A stretch of 64,000 nucleotides of DNA from an uncultured Bacteroidales bacterium (lineage in GTDB: Bacteria; Bacteroidota; Bacteroidia; Bacteroidales; UBA932): NCBI GenBank assembly GCA_900320545.1, contig ONSU01000007.1:1-64000 (forward strand), written 5' to 3'. Under the pieces are notes generated by a model that saw only the letters and a list, made by a program, of their open reading frames with translations, was not told where the DNA came from and did no database searches. Positions within the stretch are counted from its first letter, which is position 1. Every line of letters starts with the position of its first letter. Of this stretch, positions 8,301-16,300 are shown piece after piece. A program made the position numbers and the translations under genes.

Positions 8301-10520
8301 CACATCGTTTCTCCGGCGCTTTCCGGTATCCCGGAAGGGAAGACGGCAACAGTGGATGTTACCGTAACTGCCAGTACATACAACAGCGGCACCGATGTTG
8401 ATGTCGCGGTGTTTGTCAACGATCATTCCACCCTCACGCTTGTGCTGGCTCCGGACCAGAAAGAGAGTACCGATCCCAAGTTCTCAAGTTCCGGCGGCAA
8501 ATACACCGGCGCATCACTTACGAATGGCTATCCTTTGGAAGTACCGGTGAAGCAATGGGCCACGAAGACCGTCCGCATCGAAGGCGTGACCGGCAGCGAC
8601 TGCCTGCTCATCGGCTCCCATGAAAACGTAGACACCAAGAACCGCTTCTTCCTTGACGACGTCAAGGTGCAGATCGTCTCCCTGAAGGATACGCCGTCAG
8701 TGGCGGCCACGATGGAGAAATCCACTTCCTGTTCCCTGACTTTCACCTGGACGGAAGGTGCAGGAGCAGCGACGGATGTCTCAAAACCCTGGACCATTGC
8801 CCTTTATCGGGATGCGGCCTGTACCGATCTGGTGGTTTCCCATAACATAGACGCCGGCAGCTCGAAATGGAGCGACAGGCAACCCCGCTTTATCTTCGGC
8901 GGTCTGGATCCCGACACGGATTACTGGTTCAAGGCTACGGATACTACGGAGGGTGACGTGAAGGTTTCCAATGTCGTCAAGGCGACGACTCAGTCCTTCA
9001 CCCGGGTTGATGCATCGAAGGTCTCCAATGCCGGAATCGGCGACATCATCTTGGCCGAGGACTTTTCCGAGACCTATGGGCCGGATGAATGGGATGGAGC
9101 GGCAGGCTATATGCCTTCTTCCTCCATCCGGACGCTTGACCCTCCTTCCGGCGTGAATCCGTCCGGCTACATTGAGGCGTACAACAGTACGGGTACCCGT
9201 TTCTGGGGGAACGGTGTCCAGATGACCGAGGGACGACGTCTGGCAAACGGATGGGGCTTCTTCGGCAATAGTTCTGTCTATTCCAGGTCCGGTTATCTGC
9301 GCGTCAGCGTCACGACCAGCGGTGCCCGAACACACATCGTGACGCCCAGACTTGCCGGAATTCCTGACGGTTATAAAGCCACTATCAGTGTGACGGTTAC
9401 CGCCCTGCTGCACGAGAAAGCGAGCGATGTGGATGTCGCAGTCTTCTTCAGTGACGACTGTACGATGTACACGGGAGTTGGTGTCGGTGATGCAAAGTAC
9501 TGCAAGTATAAGATTGCCGGTTCTACTACTGCATTGCCCGATAACGGAGTAGCCCTGGGGCTTGCCAACACCACGCAGAAGAAGTGGTACACCAAGACTA
9601 TCGAGATTGAGGGAGTTTCCAACCAATCCCATCTTATCATCGGTTCGCTGAATAATGTAAACGGCAAGAACCGTTTCAATCTGGCCGATGTGGTGGTCAA
9701 GATTGTGGACCTTAATGATCCCAACAGAACCACCAAAGTCAGCATCCTGGGAGATTCCATCTCGACTTTCAGCGGCTGGTGCGACAAGAGCAACATCCCG
9801 TCCGGGAAGAGTACGACGACGTACTATCCCAAGGCCGACGGAGATGTCCTCGAAGTGGGCGATACCTGGTGGTACAAGGTCATCTACAACAAGATGGTGC
9901 ACGGCACTTTCGAGAAGAACATTTCGGCCGGCAACACCACCGTCGTGCAGAATACGACGGGGGATTCTTCCCTGTACTGGTACGGCTGGGATTTCGGGAC
10001 CCGGCTCCAGCGGCAGGGCCTCGGCGACCCGGATGTCGTCTTTATCTATGGCGGCACCAACGATCTCGGCCATCTGGAATACAACAATACTTCGGAGGAA
10101 TTGATCGACGGCGTGGAGATGAACGCCAGTTCCTTCCCCGATGACTCCCAGTCCCGCCTGGAGGAACTCTATGCGGCCGCCAGTGCCGCGACGACGGTCT
10201 CTGCGGCGGATGCCCTCGACGGGACGACATTCTGTTCGGCCTATATCCGCCTGCTGCAGATGATCAAGGTCCGGCATCCTGCCGCCAAGGTGGTCTGCAT
10301 CATCGGCGATTATCTCTATTATGGGCAGGGGCAGGCCATCAGCCGGATTGCCGGACTATTCGGAGACGACTATGTCCGGGTGGTGGATATCCTTTCCAAG
10401 TATGGCTACAAGGCCAATTCGGCCATTCCCAAGTATTCCTACGCCCATCCCACCAAGGCCGGGATGAGCAAAATTGCCGACGAGATCGCCCTTGGGGTTC
10501 TCGACTGGATTGATGAATAA
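5352..10520 (+). CDS. Giant multidomain lipoprotein: fimbrillin-like, metallophosphoesterase, duplicated module, SGNH hydrolase
   Basis: 1722 residues with lipobox LLASC. In order: fimbrillin-like N-terminus (about 20-260, VRWGEGDKIAVNG); a carboxypeptidase-regulatory-like strand domain (265-350, DADGRYWLQ); a calcineurin-type phosphoesterase (353-571) with GDMHLA, LGDMTWD, GNHDNE, TAHEP and SGHTHN; a phosphoesterase C-terminal domain (to about 765); two tandem copies of a roughly 340-residue fibronectin-like plus jelly-roll-like module (about 772-1113 and 1114-1452, each with NAG.GD.ILAEDFSE and NWGFFGNSS or NGWGFFGNSS); and a C-terminal SGNH/GDSL hydrolase (1460-1722) with GDSIS, GGTNDLG and YAHPTKAG. 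Likely a surface enzyme removing phosphate and ester groups from a glycan or lipid. Substrate unknown. Confidence 0.85.
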   Translation: MKKYLYLSLISFALLASCAKEQDVERIPGKPVTFTALTPETKASLGEKDGTSWPVRWGEGDKIAVNGVASEALSASEAGTPSAQFIVTGVSVPYHAVSPASAVSGYSADGATITIPSSQTWYDGSFDPQAYVMTASSSDEPLNLSPEVALFSITPTGEGDALITSVRLVSENGQALSGALQTDWSALTAGDGAESNVQMSSPDGVPLGTPWVIAIAPVDLSSDVLRVIITDADGGVMIRKATPSKAYAAGRMYSTTIPYTPDFTANVFGTVTCEGAPVEGVLVSDGVEIVQTDADGRYWLQSAKKWKYVFITIPRGYEAPLNGILPNFWKPLTADADAPEQVDFTLHQAANDDYTLLVLGDMHLARRTGDLAQFEKVAGFMNQTIDAAPGKVYCLTLGDMTWDMYWLANNFGFSDYLQTMNGYFSGIPFFHTMGNHDNEMEVSGDYLKALKYTENLSPDYYSFNLGKIHYIVLDNMDFTDVQAGEEHRSEYKKNFTAEQLEWLRKDLSYVDKSTPVFVTAHEPLARPSGLEWNEILNGDDADLDTFIDIFDGYNVQYLSGHTHNIFNRDWTPTFTEHNSGAVCASWWWSGYITPGIHIAQDGAPGGFTVWTVNGTETTHYYQAALQSRDYQFRAYDMNEVKATITEDLSSHSGYPKYYNHIQGYGDNVILVNVWDYDDDWTVEISENGTPLSVEEAGVYDPLHIYAMTIPRLNNYNTTTFSTAKWRHFFQATASAPDTPVTVKVTDRYGNVYTEEMTRPKAFTIDDYKNEVQYTRPEAGFVSGSSSSLVFGWTVGGTAAEDADVPYKLELFSDSACSDPVVSFDIPAGSSCWDGKALRFTFGGLQPSTTYYFKVTNTRKGESSDVISGTTDAFTVVDPSTVTNAGAGDVILAEDFSEIGWGADMLANAAGFIPSGKPLDLLSGNYTTDEGSFQVFDNTSGRIYGETRVTSDKRLYNWGFFGNSSVYAYAGYLRVGSSSSGARTHIVSPALSGIPEGKTATVDVTVTASTYNSGTDVDVAVFVNDHSTLTLVLAPDQKESTDPKFSSSGGKYTGASLTNGYPLEVPVKQWATKTVRIEGVTGSDCLLIGSHENVDTKNRFFLDDVKVQIVSLKDTPSVAATMEKSTSCSLTFTWTEGAGAATDVSKPWTIALYRDAACTDLVVSHNIDAGSSKWSDRQPRFIFGGLDPDTDYWFKATDTTEGDVKVSNVVKATTQSFTRVDASKVSNAGIGDIILAEDFSETYGPDEWDGAAGYMPSSSIRTLDPPSGVNPSGYIEAYNSTGTRFWGNGVQMTEGRRLANGWGFFGNSSVYSRSGYLRVSVTTSGARTHIVTPRLAGIPDGYKATISVTVTALLHEKASDVDVAVFFSDDCTMYTGVGVGDAKYCKYKIAGSTTALPDNGVALGLANTTQKKWYTKTIEIEGVSNQSHLIIGSLNNVNGKNRFNLADVVVKIVDLNDPNRTTKVSILGDSISTFSGWCDKSNIPSGKSTTTYYPKADGDVLEVGDTWWYKVIYNKMVHGTFEKNISAGNTTVVQNTTGDSSLYWYGWDFGTRLQRQGLGDPDVVFIYGGTNDLGHLEYNNTSEELIDGVEMNASSFPDDSQSRLEELYAAASAATTVSAADALDGTTFCSAYIRLLQMIKVRHPAAKVVCIIGDYLYYGQGQAISRIAGLFGDDYVRVVDILSKYGYKANSAIPKYSYAHPTKAGMSKIADEIALGVLDWIDE

Positions 10521-10522
10521 AA

Positions 10523-10681
10523 ATGCGACAGATGAAACAGATAAACGATTTGAGGCAGGGATATGAAGTCCCTGCCTGCCGGGTTTATGAGGCGCAGATG
10601 CAGCGCGGCCTTTGTGTCAGTGCGCAGGCCATTCCTCCGGTGGAGGAAGAAGATGCCGGAATCGACGGCTGGGGTAATTAG
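10523..10681 (+). CDS. Small conserved-looking 52-residue protein
   Basis: A 52-residue frame starts at an ATG immediately after the stop of the giant lipoprotein and ends 3 nt before the next gene, so it fills the gap exactly. The sequence begins MRQMKQINDLRQGYEVPACR and ends in an acidic, Gly-rich tail (VEEEDAGIDGWGN). No signal peptide. Short proteins with this look often lie beside fimbrillin-like lipoprotein genes in Bacteroidales; function unknown. Support is positional (tight spacing) and compositional only. Confidence 0.6.
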   Translation: MRQMKQINDLRQGYEVPACRVYEAQMQRGLCVSAQAIPPVEEEDAGIDGWGN

Positions 10682-10684
10682 AAT

Positions 10685-11665
10685 ATGGACAGAAGGAAAT
10701 TTTTGGAGAGCGTAGCCGTCCTGGGAGCCCTGGGCGTCGCGGAGGAAGTTTCCGGTGCGGAGCGTGCGGGGCGACGGGTCGAAGCGGCGGTCCGCCAGGT
10801 GCTGAAGAAAAAGAAGGCGAAAGAACCGGCCGGACCGGATGAAAATCTCGTCTGCATCATCTCGGACCTTCACGTCCGGATCGGGAGATATCAGGAGGCG
10901 CAACTCGTAAGGACGGTGGATGACATCCTCGCGCTGAATCCGCTTCCGAAGTATGTGCTCTGCCTTGGGGATATCGCCTTCCTGACGGGAAAGGTCGAAG
11001 AGTATGCGGCGGCGAAGGTCCAGCTTGACCGGTTGGCCGCCGCGGGCATGCAGGTGACCCTGACGATGGGAAATCACGACCGGCGGGCGAACTTCGCCGA
11101 AGTTTTTCCCGAGGCCGCGGCGCAGTCGCTCCTACAGGACCGTTTCGTGTACAAGGTCGAGACGCCCCGGGCGGACTTCATCCTGCTGGATTCGCTGCAG
11201 GAGGGGAATGATACCAAGACCTGGATTACACCCGGCGCCCTGAACGAGGAGCAGGTGCAGTGGCTTACGGCGGAGCTTTCCGGCCGGACCGGCTCCAAAC
11301 CGCTCTTTGTGATGGCGCATCATCCGCTGGAGGAGATCAAGATAGAAAAACTGCTGATGAGTTGCCCGTCCTGCATCGGCTTCATCTATGGGCACAAGCA
11401 TAATTGGGATCCGGGCTGGAAGCACCTCAATTTCAAGGACCGGACGATGATGCGGATCCTCTGCGTGCCGTCGACGGGACATTGGGGCGACATCGGTTTC
11501 GTTCTTCTGCGGCTCGGAAATGACCGTGCGACAGCGGAGCTGCGTGAGCGGGAGTTCTTCTTCCCGAAGCCGGCCCCGGAGGGAGAGCCCAAACCTGCAG
11601 TCTGGACAGAAATTGAAAATGAGAACCGGGACGCCTGCTGCACCTTCCCGTATCAAAGGCCTTGA
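10685..11665 (+). CDS. Exported metallophosphoesterase (Tat-like signal)
   Basis: 326 residues. The N-terminus MDRRKFLESVAVLGAL has a twin-arginine-like motif and a hydrophobic stretch, suggesting Tat export. The calcineurin-like core is complete: ISDLHV (D-x-H), LGDIAFL (GD), MGNHDRR (GNHD), MAHHPL and YGHKHN (GHxH), the residues that hold two metal ions. It is last in a same-strand run with the two EEP lipoproteins and the giant lipoprotein, making four predicted secreted phosphoesterases in 10 kb. Substrate could be a phosphodiester or phosphomonoester; sequence alone cannot say. Confidence 0.85.
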   Translation: MDRRKFLESVAVLGALGVAEEVSGAERAGRRVEAAVRQVLKKKKAKEPAGPDENLVCIISDLHVRIGRYQEAQLVRTVDDILALNPLPKYVLCLGDIAFLTGKVEEYAAAKVQLDRLAAAGMQVTLTMGNHDRRANFAEVFPEAAAQSLLQDRFVYKVETPRADFILLDSLQEGNDTKTWITPGALNEEQVQWLTAELSGRTGSKPLFVMAHHPLEEIKIEKLLMSCPSCIGFIYGHKHNWDPGWKHLNFKDRTMMRILCVPSTGHWGDIGFVLLRLGNDRATAELREREFFFPKPAPEGEPKPAVWTEIENENRDACCTFPYQRP

Positions 11666-11701
11666 GCGTCTTTGTAAGATATTGTAAATGAGTTGCTTAC
11701 G

Positions 11702-11775
11702 TCGGGGTGATGTGACTCGAACACACGACCCTCTGCTCCCAAAGCAGATGCGCTAGCCAACTGCGCCACACCCCG
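11702..11775 (-). tRNA. tRNA-Pro (anticodon UGG)
   Basis: Read on the minus strand, the sequence folds as a cloverleaf: acceptor CGGGGTG paired with CACCCCG, a D arm, an anticodon stem TCTGC/GCAGA around loop TTTGGGA, and a T arm containing GTTCGAGTC. The anticodon TGG reads proline CCN codons. Discriminator base A at 11702; no CCA is encoded. Confidence 0.93.
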
Positions 11776-11807
11776 AAATCCATTGCAAAGATACGGATTT
11801 TTCCCGT

Positions 11808-12488
11808 CTATAGCAAAATCCAGAGACCGGCGGCGACGGCGGCGCCTGCGAGCGGGCCGGCGACGGGGACCCAGCTATAGGCCCAGCCGCTGTCTTTCCT
11901 TACGCAGAGCTGATGGACAAGCCGCGGGCCGAGGTCACGGGCCGGGTTGAGGGCGTAACCGGTGGTACCGCCGAGCGACATGCCGATGGCCATGATGAGC
12001 CCGGTGATCGGAAATACGCTCTCCTGCGCGCCCATGGCGAGGATGACGAATACCAGCACGAAGGTGGCGATCAGTTCGCACAGGAAGTTCTGGCTCTTGT
12101 GGTCGATGGCAGGCATCGTGCAGAAGACGCCGAGCACGTCGCCCTCGTGGGCCTTGAAGTGATCCCTGTAGTAAATATAGACCAGGAGGCCGCCGAGGAA
12201 GCCGCCAGCCATCTGGGCGAGGATGTATCCGAAGACTTCGTTCCAGGCGAAACTTCCGGCGATGGCGAGTCCGAGCGTGACGGCGGGGTTGAGGTGGGCG
12301 CCGCTGACGGGGCCGGCGATCAGCACGCCGGTCATCACGGCGAGACCCCAGGCGAGGGTGATGACCACCCAGCCGCCGTTCTGCCCTTTGGCGTATTTCA
12401 ACGTATTGCCTGCGCAGACGCCGTCGCCCAGCAGGATCATGATCATCGTTGCGATGAATTCATAGAGACATTTGACTGTAAATACCAT
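11808..12488 (-). CDS. glpF: Glycerol uptake facilitator / aquaporin (MIP family)
   Basis: 226 residues with six predicted membrane spans and both half-helix signatures: SGAHLNPAVTLG and GYALNPARDLGPRL. Asp after the second NPAR is typical of aquaglyceroporins rather than strict water channels. It lies 64 nt downstream of glycerol kinase on the same strand, the usual uptake-then-phosphorylation pair: glycerol diffuses in and is trapped as glycerol 3-phosphate. Confidence 0.9.
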   Translation of the reverse strand: MVFTVKCLYEFIATMIMILLGDGVCAGNTLKYAKGQNGGWVVITLAWGLAVMTGVLIAGPVSGAHLNPAVTLGLAIAGSFAWNEVFGYILAQMAGGFLGGLLVYIYYRDHFKAHEGDVLGVFCTMPAIDHKSQNFLCELIATFVLVFVILAMGAQESVFPITGLIMAIGMSLGGTTGYALNPARDLGPRLVHQLCVRKDSGWAYSWVPVAGPLAGAAVAAGLWILL

Positions 12489-12552
12489 AGTAGTTTTAGT
12501 TTATTATCGGATGCCCGATCGGGTCGGGCTTGATGTTGTTTGTGTATATGGG

Positions 12553-14040
12553 TTATTGCGGGGTGAGGGTGCGCCGGACTGCGTCGGCCCAGCCGGCCTT
12601 CAGCGCTTCGACCGTCTCGGGGGCGGCGGCGGGCGTGAAGGCCCGTTCGACGCTCCACTGGCGGCGGATTTCATCGATGCCGCTCCAGTAGCCGACGGCG
12701 AGGCCGGCCAGGTAGCAGGCACCCATCGCCGTGGTCTCGGTGACCTTCGGACGGATGACCGAAGTGCCGAGGACATCGGCCTGGAACTGCATCAGGAGGT
12801 TGTTCCGCGAGGCGCCTCCGTCGACCTTGAGCTCGGCGAGTTTCACGGACGCGTCGCGCTCCATCGCTCCGACGATGTCCATCGTCTGGAAGGCGATGCC
12901 CTCCAGCGCGGCCCGGGCGATGTGTGCGGCCGTGGCGCCGCGGGTGAGGCCCGTGATGGTGCCGTGGGCGTACTGGTCCCAGTAGGGGGCTCCCAGTCCC
13001 GTGAGGGCGGGTACGAAGTAGACGCCGCCGTTGTCCGGTACGGTCTCCGCCAGGGCCTCGACTTCCGCCGATGAGCGGATGATGCCGAGCGAATCCCGCA
13101 GCCACTGCACGACGCTGCCCGCGACGAAAATGGATCCCTCCAGGGCGTAATTGACCTTGTCGCCGATCTTCCAGGCGATGGTCGTGAGGAGATTGTTCTT
13201 CGACAGGACGGGCTTCTCGCCGGTGTTCATCAGGAGGAAGCAGCCGGTGCCGTAAGTATTCTTGACCGAGCCGGGCTCCGTGCACATCTGGCCGAAGAGG
13301 GCGGCCTGCTGGTCGCCCGCGATGCCGGCGATGGGCACTTCGTGGGCGAAGATGGTGGTCTTCGTATGACCGTACACTTCGCTGGAGGACCGGACCGACG
13401 GCATCATCGAGAGCGGAATGCCGAGCAGCTCGAGCAATTCGGAATCCCACTGCAGGGTATTGATGTTGAAAAGCATCGTCCGCGAGGCGTTGCTCACGTC
13501 GGTGACATGGACCTCGCCGCGGGTGAGGTTCCACACCAGCCAGGTGTCGACCGTGCCGAAGCGGAGTTCGCCCCGCTCCGCCCTTTCGCGGGCGCCGGGC
13601 ACGTTGTCGAGGATCCATTTGATCTTGGTGCCGCTGAAGTAGGCGTCGATGATGAGGCCGGTTTTTTCGCGGATCTTGCCGGTGAGTCCGGCGGCCTTGA
13701 GTTCGTCGCAGTATCCTGCCGTGCGGCGGTCCTGCCAGACGATGGCGTTGTAGACGGGTTCGCCCGTCGCGGCATCCCAGACGATGGTGGTTTCGCGCTG
13801 GTTGGTAATGCCGATGGCGGCGATGTCGAGGCCGTTGATGCCCATCGAGGTGATGGCTTCGGCGATGACGGCGGCTTCGGACGACCAGATGTCGGCCGGG
13901 TTGTGCTCCACCCATCCCGGCTGGGGGAAGTGCTGGGTGAATTCTTTCTGCGCGGTGGCGCGAACGTTCCCGTCGTGGTCGAAGACGATCGCCCGGGAAC
14001 TGCTGGTGCCCTGGTCAAGGGCGAGGATGTATTTGCTCAT
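12553..14040 (-). CDS. glpK: Glycerol kinase
   Basis: 495 residues, standard FGGY-kinase length. Visible signatures: N-terminal phosphate loop [13 protein letters not shown], the glycerol-site region [34 protein letters not shown], and the C-terminal ATP-site stretch [16 protein letters not shown]. Catalyses ATP-dependent phosphorylation of glycerol to sn-glycerol 3-phosphate. It starts 20 nt after the end of miaB on the same strand, so it may be read from the miaB promoter; no glycerol-specific operator is apparent. Confidence 0.97.
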   Translation of the reverse strand: MSKYILALDQGTSSSRAIVFDHDGNVRATAQKEFTQHFPQPGWVEHNPADIWSSEAAVIAEAITSMGINGLDIAAIGITNQRETTIVWDAATGEPVYNAIVWQDRRTAGYCDELKAAGLTGKIREKTGLIIDAYFSGTKIKWILDNVPGARERAERGELRFGTVDTWLVWNLTRGEVHVTDVSNASRTMLFNINTLQWDSELLELLGIPLSMMPSVRSSSEVYGHTKTTIFAHEVPIAGIAGDQQAALFGQMCTEPGSVKNTYGTGCFLLMNTGEKPVLSKNNLLTTIAWKIGDKVNYALEGSIFVAGSVVQWLRDSLGIIRSSAEVEALAETVPDNGGVYFVPALTGLGAPYWDQYAHGTITGLTRGATAAHIARAALEGIAFQTMDIVGAMERDASVKLAELKVDGGASRNNLLMQFQADVLGTSVIRPKVTETTAMGACYLAGLAVGYWSGIDEIRRQWSVERAFTPAAAPETVEALKAGWADAVRRTLTPQ

Positions 14041-14060
14041 ATGTTATCGGTTATTAGCGT

Positions 14061-15365
14061 TCAGCATAACGTGCAGATCAGCGTGGCGGAGGTGCAGGAG
14101 TCGACGAGGACGTCCACATATTCGCCGGGCTTCTGTCCGCCGTCCGGGAATACGCACATTTTGTTGTCGGATGAACGGCCGCAGAGCTGCCCGCCCCGCT
14201 TGGAGGGGCCTTCGACCAGCACGGTAAGCCGCTTGCCGATCCGTTCACGATACCGGTCCAGACTGCGGCGGTTCTGGAGGTCGATGATCTCGTTCAGCCG
14301 CCGTGTCTTGACTTCGGGCGGCACGTCGTCGGGATATTTCCGAGCGGCCAGCGTCCCCGGCCGCTCGGAATACTGGAACATGAACGCCCAGTCGAATCCG
14401 ACCTCTTCCATCAGCGACAAGGTGTCCTGATGATCCTCCTCCGTCTCGGAGCAGAAGCCGGCGATGACGTCCGTCGTGATGCCGCATTCCGGCATCAGGG
14501 ACCGGATCTTCGCCACCCGCTCCAGATATCCCTCGCGGGTATTGCGCCGCCGCATCTTCTCGAGGATGCGGTCGCTGCCGCTCTGGAACGGCAGATGGAT
14601 GTGCTTGCAGATATTCTCGCGGGAGGCCATCGTCTCGAGGACCTCGTCGGTCAGGTCATAGGGGTTGGAAGTGGCGAACCGTACGCGGAGCAGCGGCGAA
14701 ATGTCCGCCACCATTGCCAGCAGTCTGGCGAAGGAGATGTCCTCCCAATGATAGGAATCCACATTCTGCCCGAGAAGCGTCACTTCGCGGTATCCGCGAT
14801 GAAATACGTCGCAGGCCTCCCGTACGATGGAATGCGCGTCTCGCGACCGCTCGGCTCCGCGGGTATAGGGTACCACACAGTAGGAGCAGACATTATTGCA
14901 GCCGCGCATAATGGAGATGAACGCGGAGACGCCGCCCTTGTCGAGGCGGACCGGATCGATGTCGGCGTAGGTTTCGGAGCGGGAGAGTTCGACATTGATC
15001 TGCGGGGTGCCGGAAGCGGCCGCGGCGAGAAGGGCGGGCAGCGTCCGGTACGCGTCCGGCCCGGCCACCACATCCACCTTCCCGGTGGCGAGGAGTTCCT
15101 CCTTGAGCCGCTCGGCCATACAGCCGAGAATGCCCACCAGAACCCCCGGACGACCCTTTCGGACCTGATTGAAAACTTCGATTCTTCCCCGGATCCGCTG
15201 CTCGGCATTGTCCCGCACCGAGCAGGTATTGGCCATGATCACATCGGCCTCGGACATATCCTCCGTCCGCTCGTATCCCTCCTTCCCGAGGATGGCAAAA
15301 ATCACCTCGGTATCCGCCACGTTCATCTGGCAACCGTAGGTTTCGATGTATACTTTCGCACGCAT
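14061..15365 (-). CDS. miaB: tRNA-2-methylthio-N6-dimethylallyladenosine synthase MiaB
   Basis: 434 residues from the ATG at 15365; reading further upstream gives only antisense of the next gene. The UPF0004 domain carries three cysteines (ETYGCQMN, ANTCSVRD, LGCMAERL); the radical-SAM cluster is GCNNVCSYCVVPYTRG; a C-terminal TRAM segment follows. The enzyme methylthiolates i6A37 in tRNA, the product of MiaA, whose gene is at 57418. A TATATTTG box lies 8 nt before the ATG, predicting a leaderless transcript. Confidence 0.95.
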   Translation of the reverse strand: MRAKVYIETYGCQMNVADTEVIFAILGKEGYERTEDMSEADVIMANTCSVRDNAEQRIRGRIEVFNQVRKGRPGVLVGILGCMAERLKEELLATGKVDVVAGPDAYRTLPALLAAAASGTPQINVELSRSETYADIDPVRLDKGGVSAFISIMRGCNNVCSYCVVPYTRGAERSRDAHSIVREACDVFHRGYREVTLLGQNVDSYHWEDISFARLLAMVADISPLLRVRFATSNPYDLTDEVLETMASRENICKHIHLPFQSGSDRILEKMRRRNTREGYLERVAKIRSLMPECGITTDVIAGFCSETEEDHQDTLSLMEEVGFDWAFMFQYSERPGTLAARKYPDDVPPEVKTRRLNEIIDLQNRRSLDRYRERIGKRLTVLVEGPSKRGGQLCGRSSDNKMCVFPDGGQKPGEYVDVLVDSCTSATLICTLC

Positions 15366-15373
15366 AGCAGAGA

Positions 15374-15381
15374 CAAATATA
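15374..15381 (-). promoter_or_regulatory. -7 box of miaB promoter (near-leaderless)
   Basis: TATATTTG on the minus strand, only 8 nt from the miaB start codon. If the final G is at -7, transcription starts on or one base from the ATG. Confidence 0.55.
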
Positions 15382-15413
15382 TTAAAAATTTCGCATTTCT
15401 CGGAGAAGTTATT

Positions 15414-15421
15414 TATCTTTG
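15414..15421 (+). promoter_or_regulatory. -7 box of the lipoprotein-SPOR-rpoN operon
   Basis: TATCTTTG ends 7 nt before the ATG at 15429, divergent from the miaB promoter. A leaderless or one-base-leader mRNA is predicted. Confidence 0.55.
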
Positions 15422-15428
15422 TGGAGAT

Positions 15429-15890
15429 ATGCGCAAGATAAGACTCATAACCGCACTGGTGCTGTGCGTTGTGGCGACCGGGTGCCGGGCGCTCCGCAAC
15501 GTCGACAAGATCGCCGTCTCTTCGGTCGGCATCCAGTCCGTCAATCCGACCAGTTCCCGCAGCGCGGAGGCCGTTCTTCTGCTGGAGATCGACAATCCCT
15601 CGCTTTCGTTTACCGCTTCCGATATCAACGGCACGATCAAATACAAAGACAAGGTGATGGGGACGTTCACGGCCGGCAAACTGCCTGTCATCGGCCGTAC
15701 AAAACAGGTCTATGAACTGCCCTGCACGGCCCGCCTCGCCGAGAATGTGTCTGTGCTGGAGCTGATGCGTCTGATGGCCAAACGGGATCTGGAAGGCGCC
15801 ACGGCCGACGTGGATGTGCACGTGGAGCTCGGCAAGCTCGGCAAGACGCTCAAATTCAGGAATATGGACCTCAAAGAACTGATGCAATGA
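15429..15890 (+). CDS. LEA type 2-like lipoprotein
   Basis: 153 residues; signal peptide MRKIRLITALVLCVVATGC ends in a lipobox. The remainder (VGIQSVNP, LLLEIDNPS, DINGTIKYKD and the VELGKLGKTLKF end) is a beta-rich domain resembling LEA type 2/WHy proteins, common small lipoproteins in Bacteroidota. First gene of a tight operon: the next gene starts within its stop codon (ATGA), followed by rpoN in the same manner. Function unknown, probably envelope-related. Confidence 0.7.
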   Translation: MRKIRLITALVLCVVATGCRALRNVDKIAVSSVGIQSVNPTSSRSAEAVLLLEIDNPSLSFTASDINGTIKYKDKVMGTFTAGKLPVIGRTKQVYELPCTARLAENVSVLELMRLMAKRDLEGATADVDVHVELGKLGKTLKFRNMDLKELMQ

Positions 15891-16300
15891 AACGGATGCT
15901 CCTCATCATGCTTCTATCCCTCTTCTCCTTTGCGGCGTTTGCCCAGCAGGCGGAGGAGAAGGCGGAGGCGCCCAAATTCACGGTCAACCAGTCCGAGGCG
16001 GTCAAAAAGGCCTTCGACCGCTATGTGTCCGCCGCCGTCCGGGAGGCCAAATATGTATTCCGGATCCGTGTCTATTTCAGCAGCGATCAGGATGCCCGCG
16101 CCACCTCCGAGGCCATCGCGCGGTCGATCCGCACCGCCTATCCCGACACGCCGGTCTACCGGGTCTACGACAGTCCCAATTTCAGCGTCAAGGTCGGTGA
16201 CTTCTACAACCGGGACGACGCCAACAAGCTTTGCAAGAAACTCAAGGTCAAGTACCCGGTCGCCTATATCATCAAGGAAGAAAAGAAGATCGTAGAATGA
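15887..16300 (+). CDS. Secreted SPOR-like domain protein
   Basis: 137 residues with a cleavable signal peptide (SLFSFAAFAQQ). The mature part has the strand-helix-strand pattern of SPOR or SPOR-like domains (KYVFRIRVYFSSDQDARATS, then FSVKVGDFYNRDDANKLCKK and YPVAYIIKEE), which in many bacteria bind denuded peptidoglycan glycan strands. It overlaps its neighbours on both sides by ATGA, so it is translated with the upstream lipoprotein and rpoN. Confidence 0.7.
   Translation: MKRMLLIMLLSLFSFAAFAQQAEEKAEAPKFTVNQSEAVKKAFDRYVSAAVREAKYVFRIRVYFSSDQDARATSEAIARSIRTAYPDTPVYRVYDSPNFSVKVGDFYNRDDANKLCKKLKVKYPVAYIIKEEKKIVE

Noticed and set aside
6081..10277. Long antisense frames (about 480-500 residues) within the giant lipoprotein gene
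   Set aside because: Compositional shadows in GC-rich DNA; the sense strand carries all catalytic motifs.
11702..11775. tRNA-Pro as an integration site of the accessory island
   Set aside because: The island lies more than 12 kb away and no direct repeat of the tRNA 3' end is seen near its edges.
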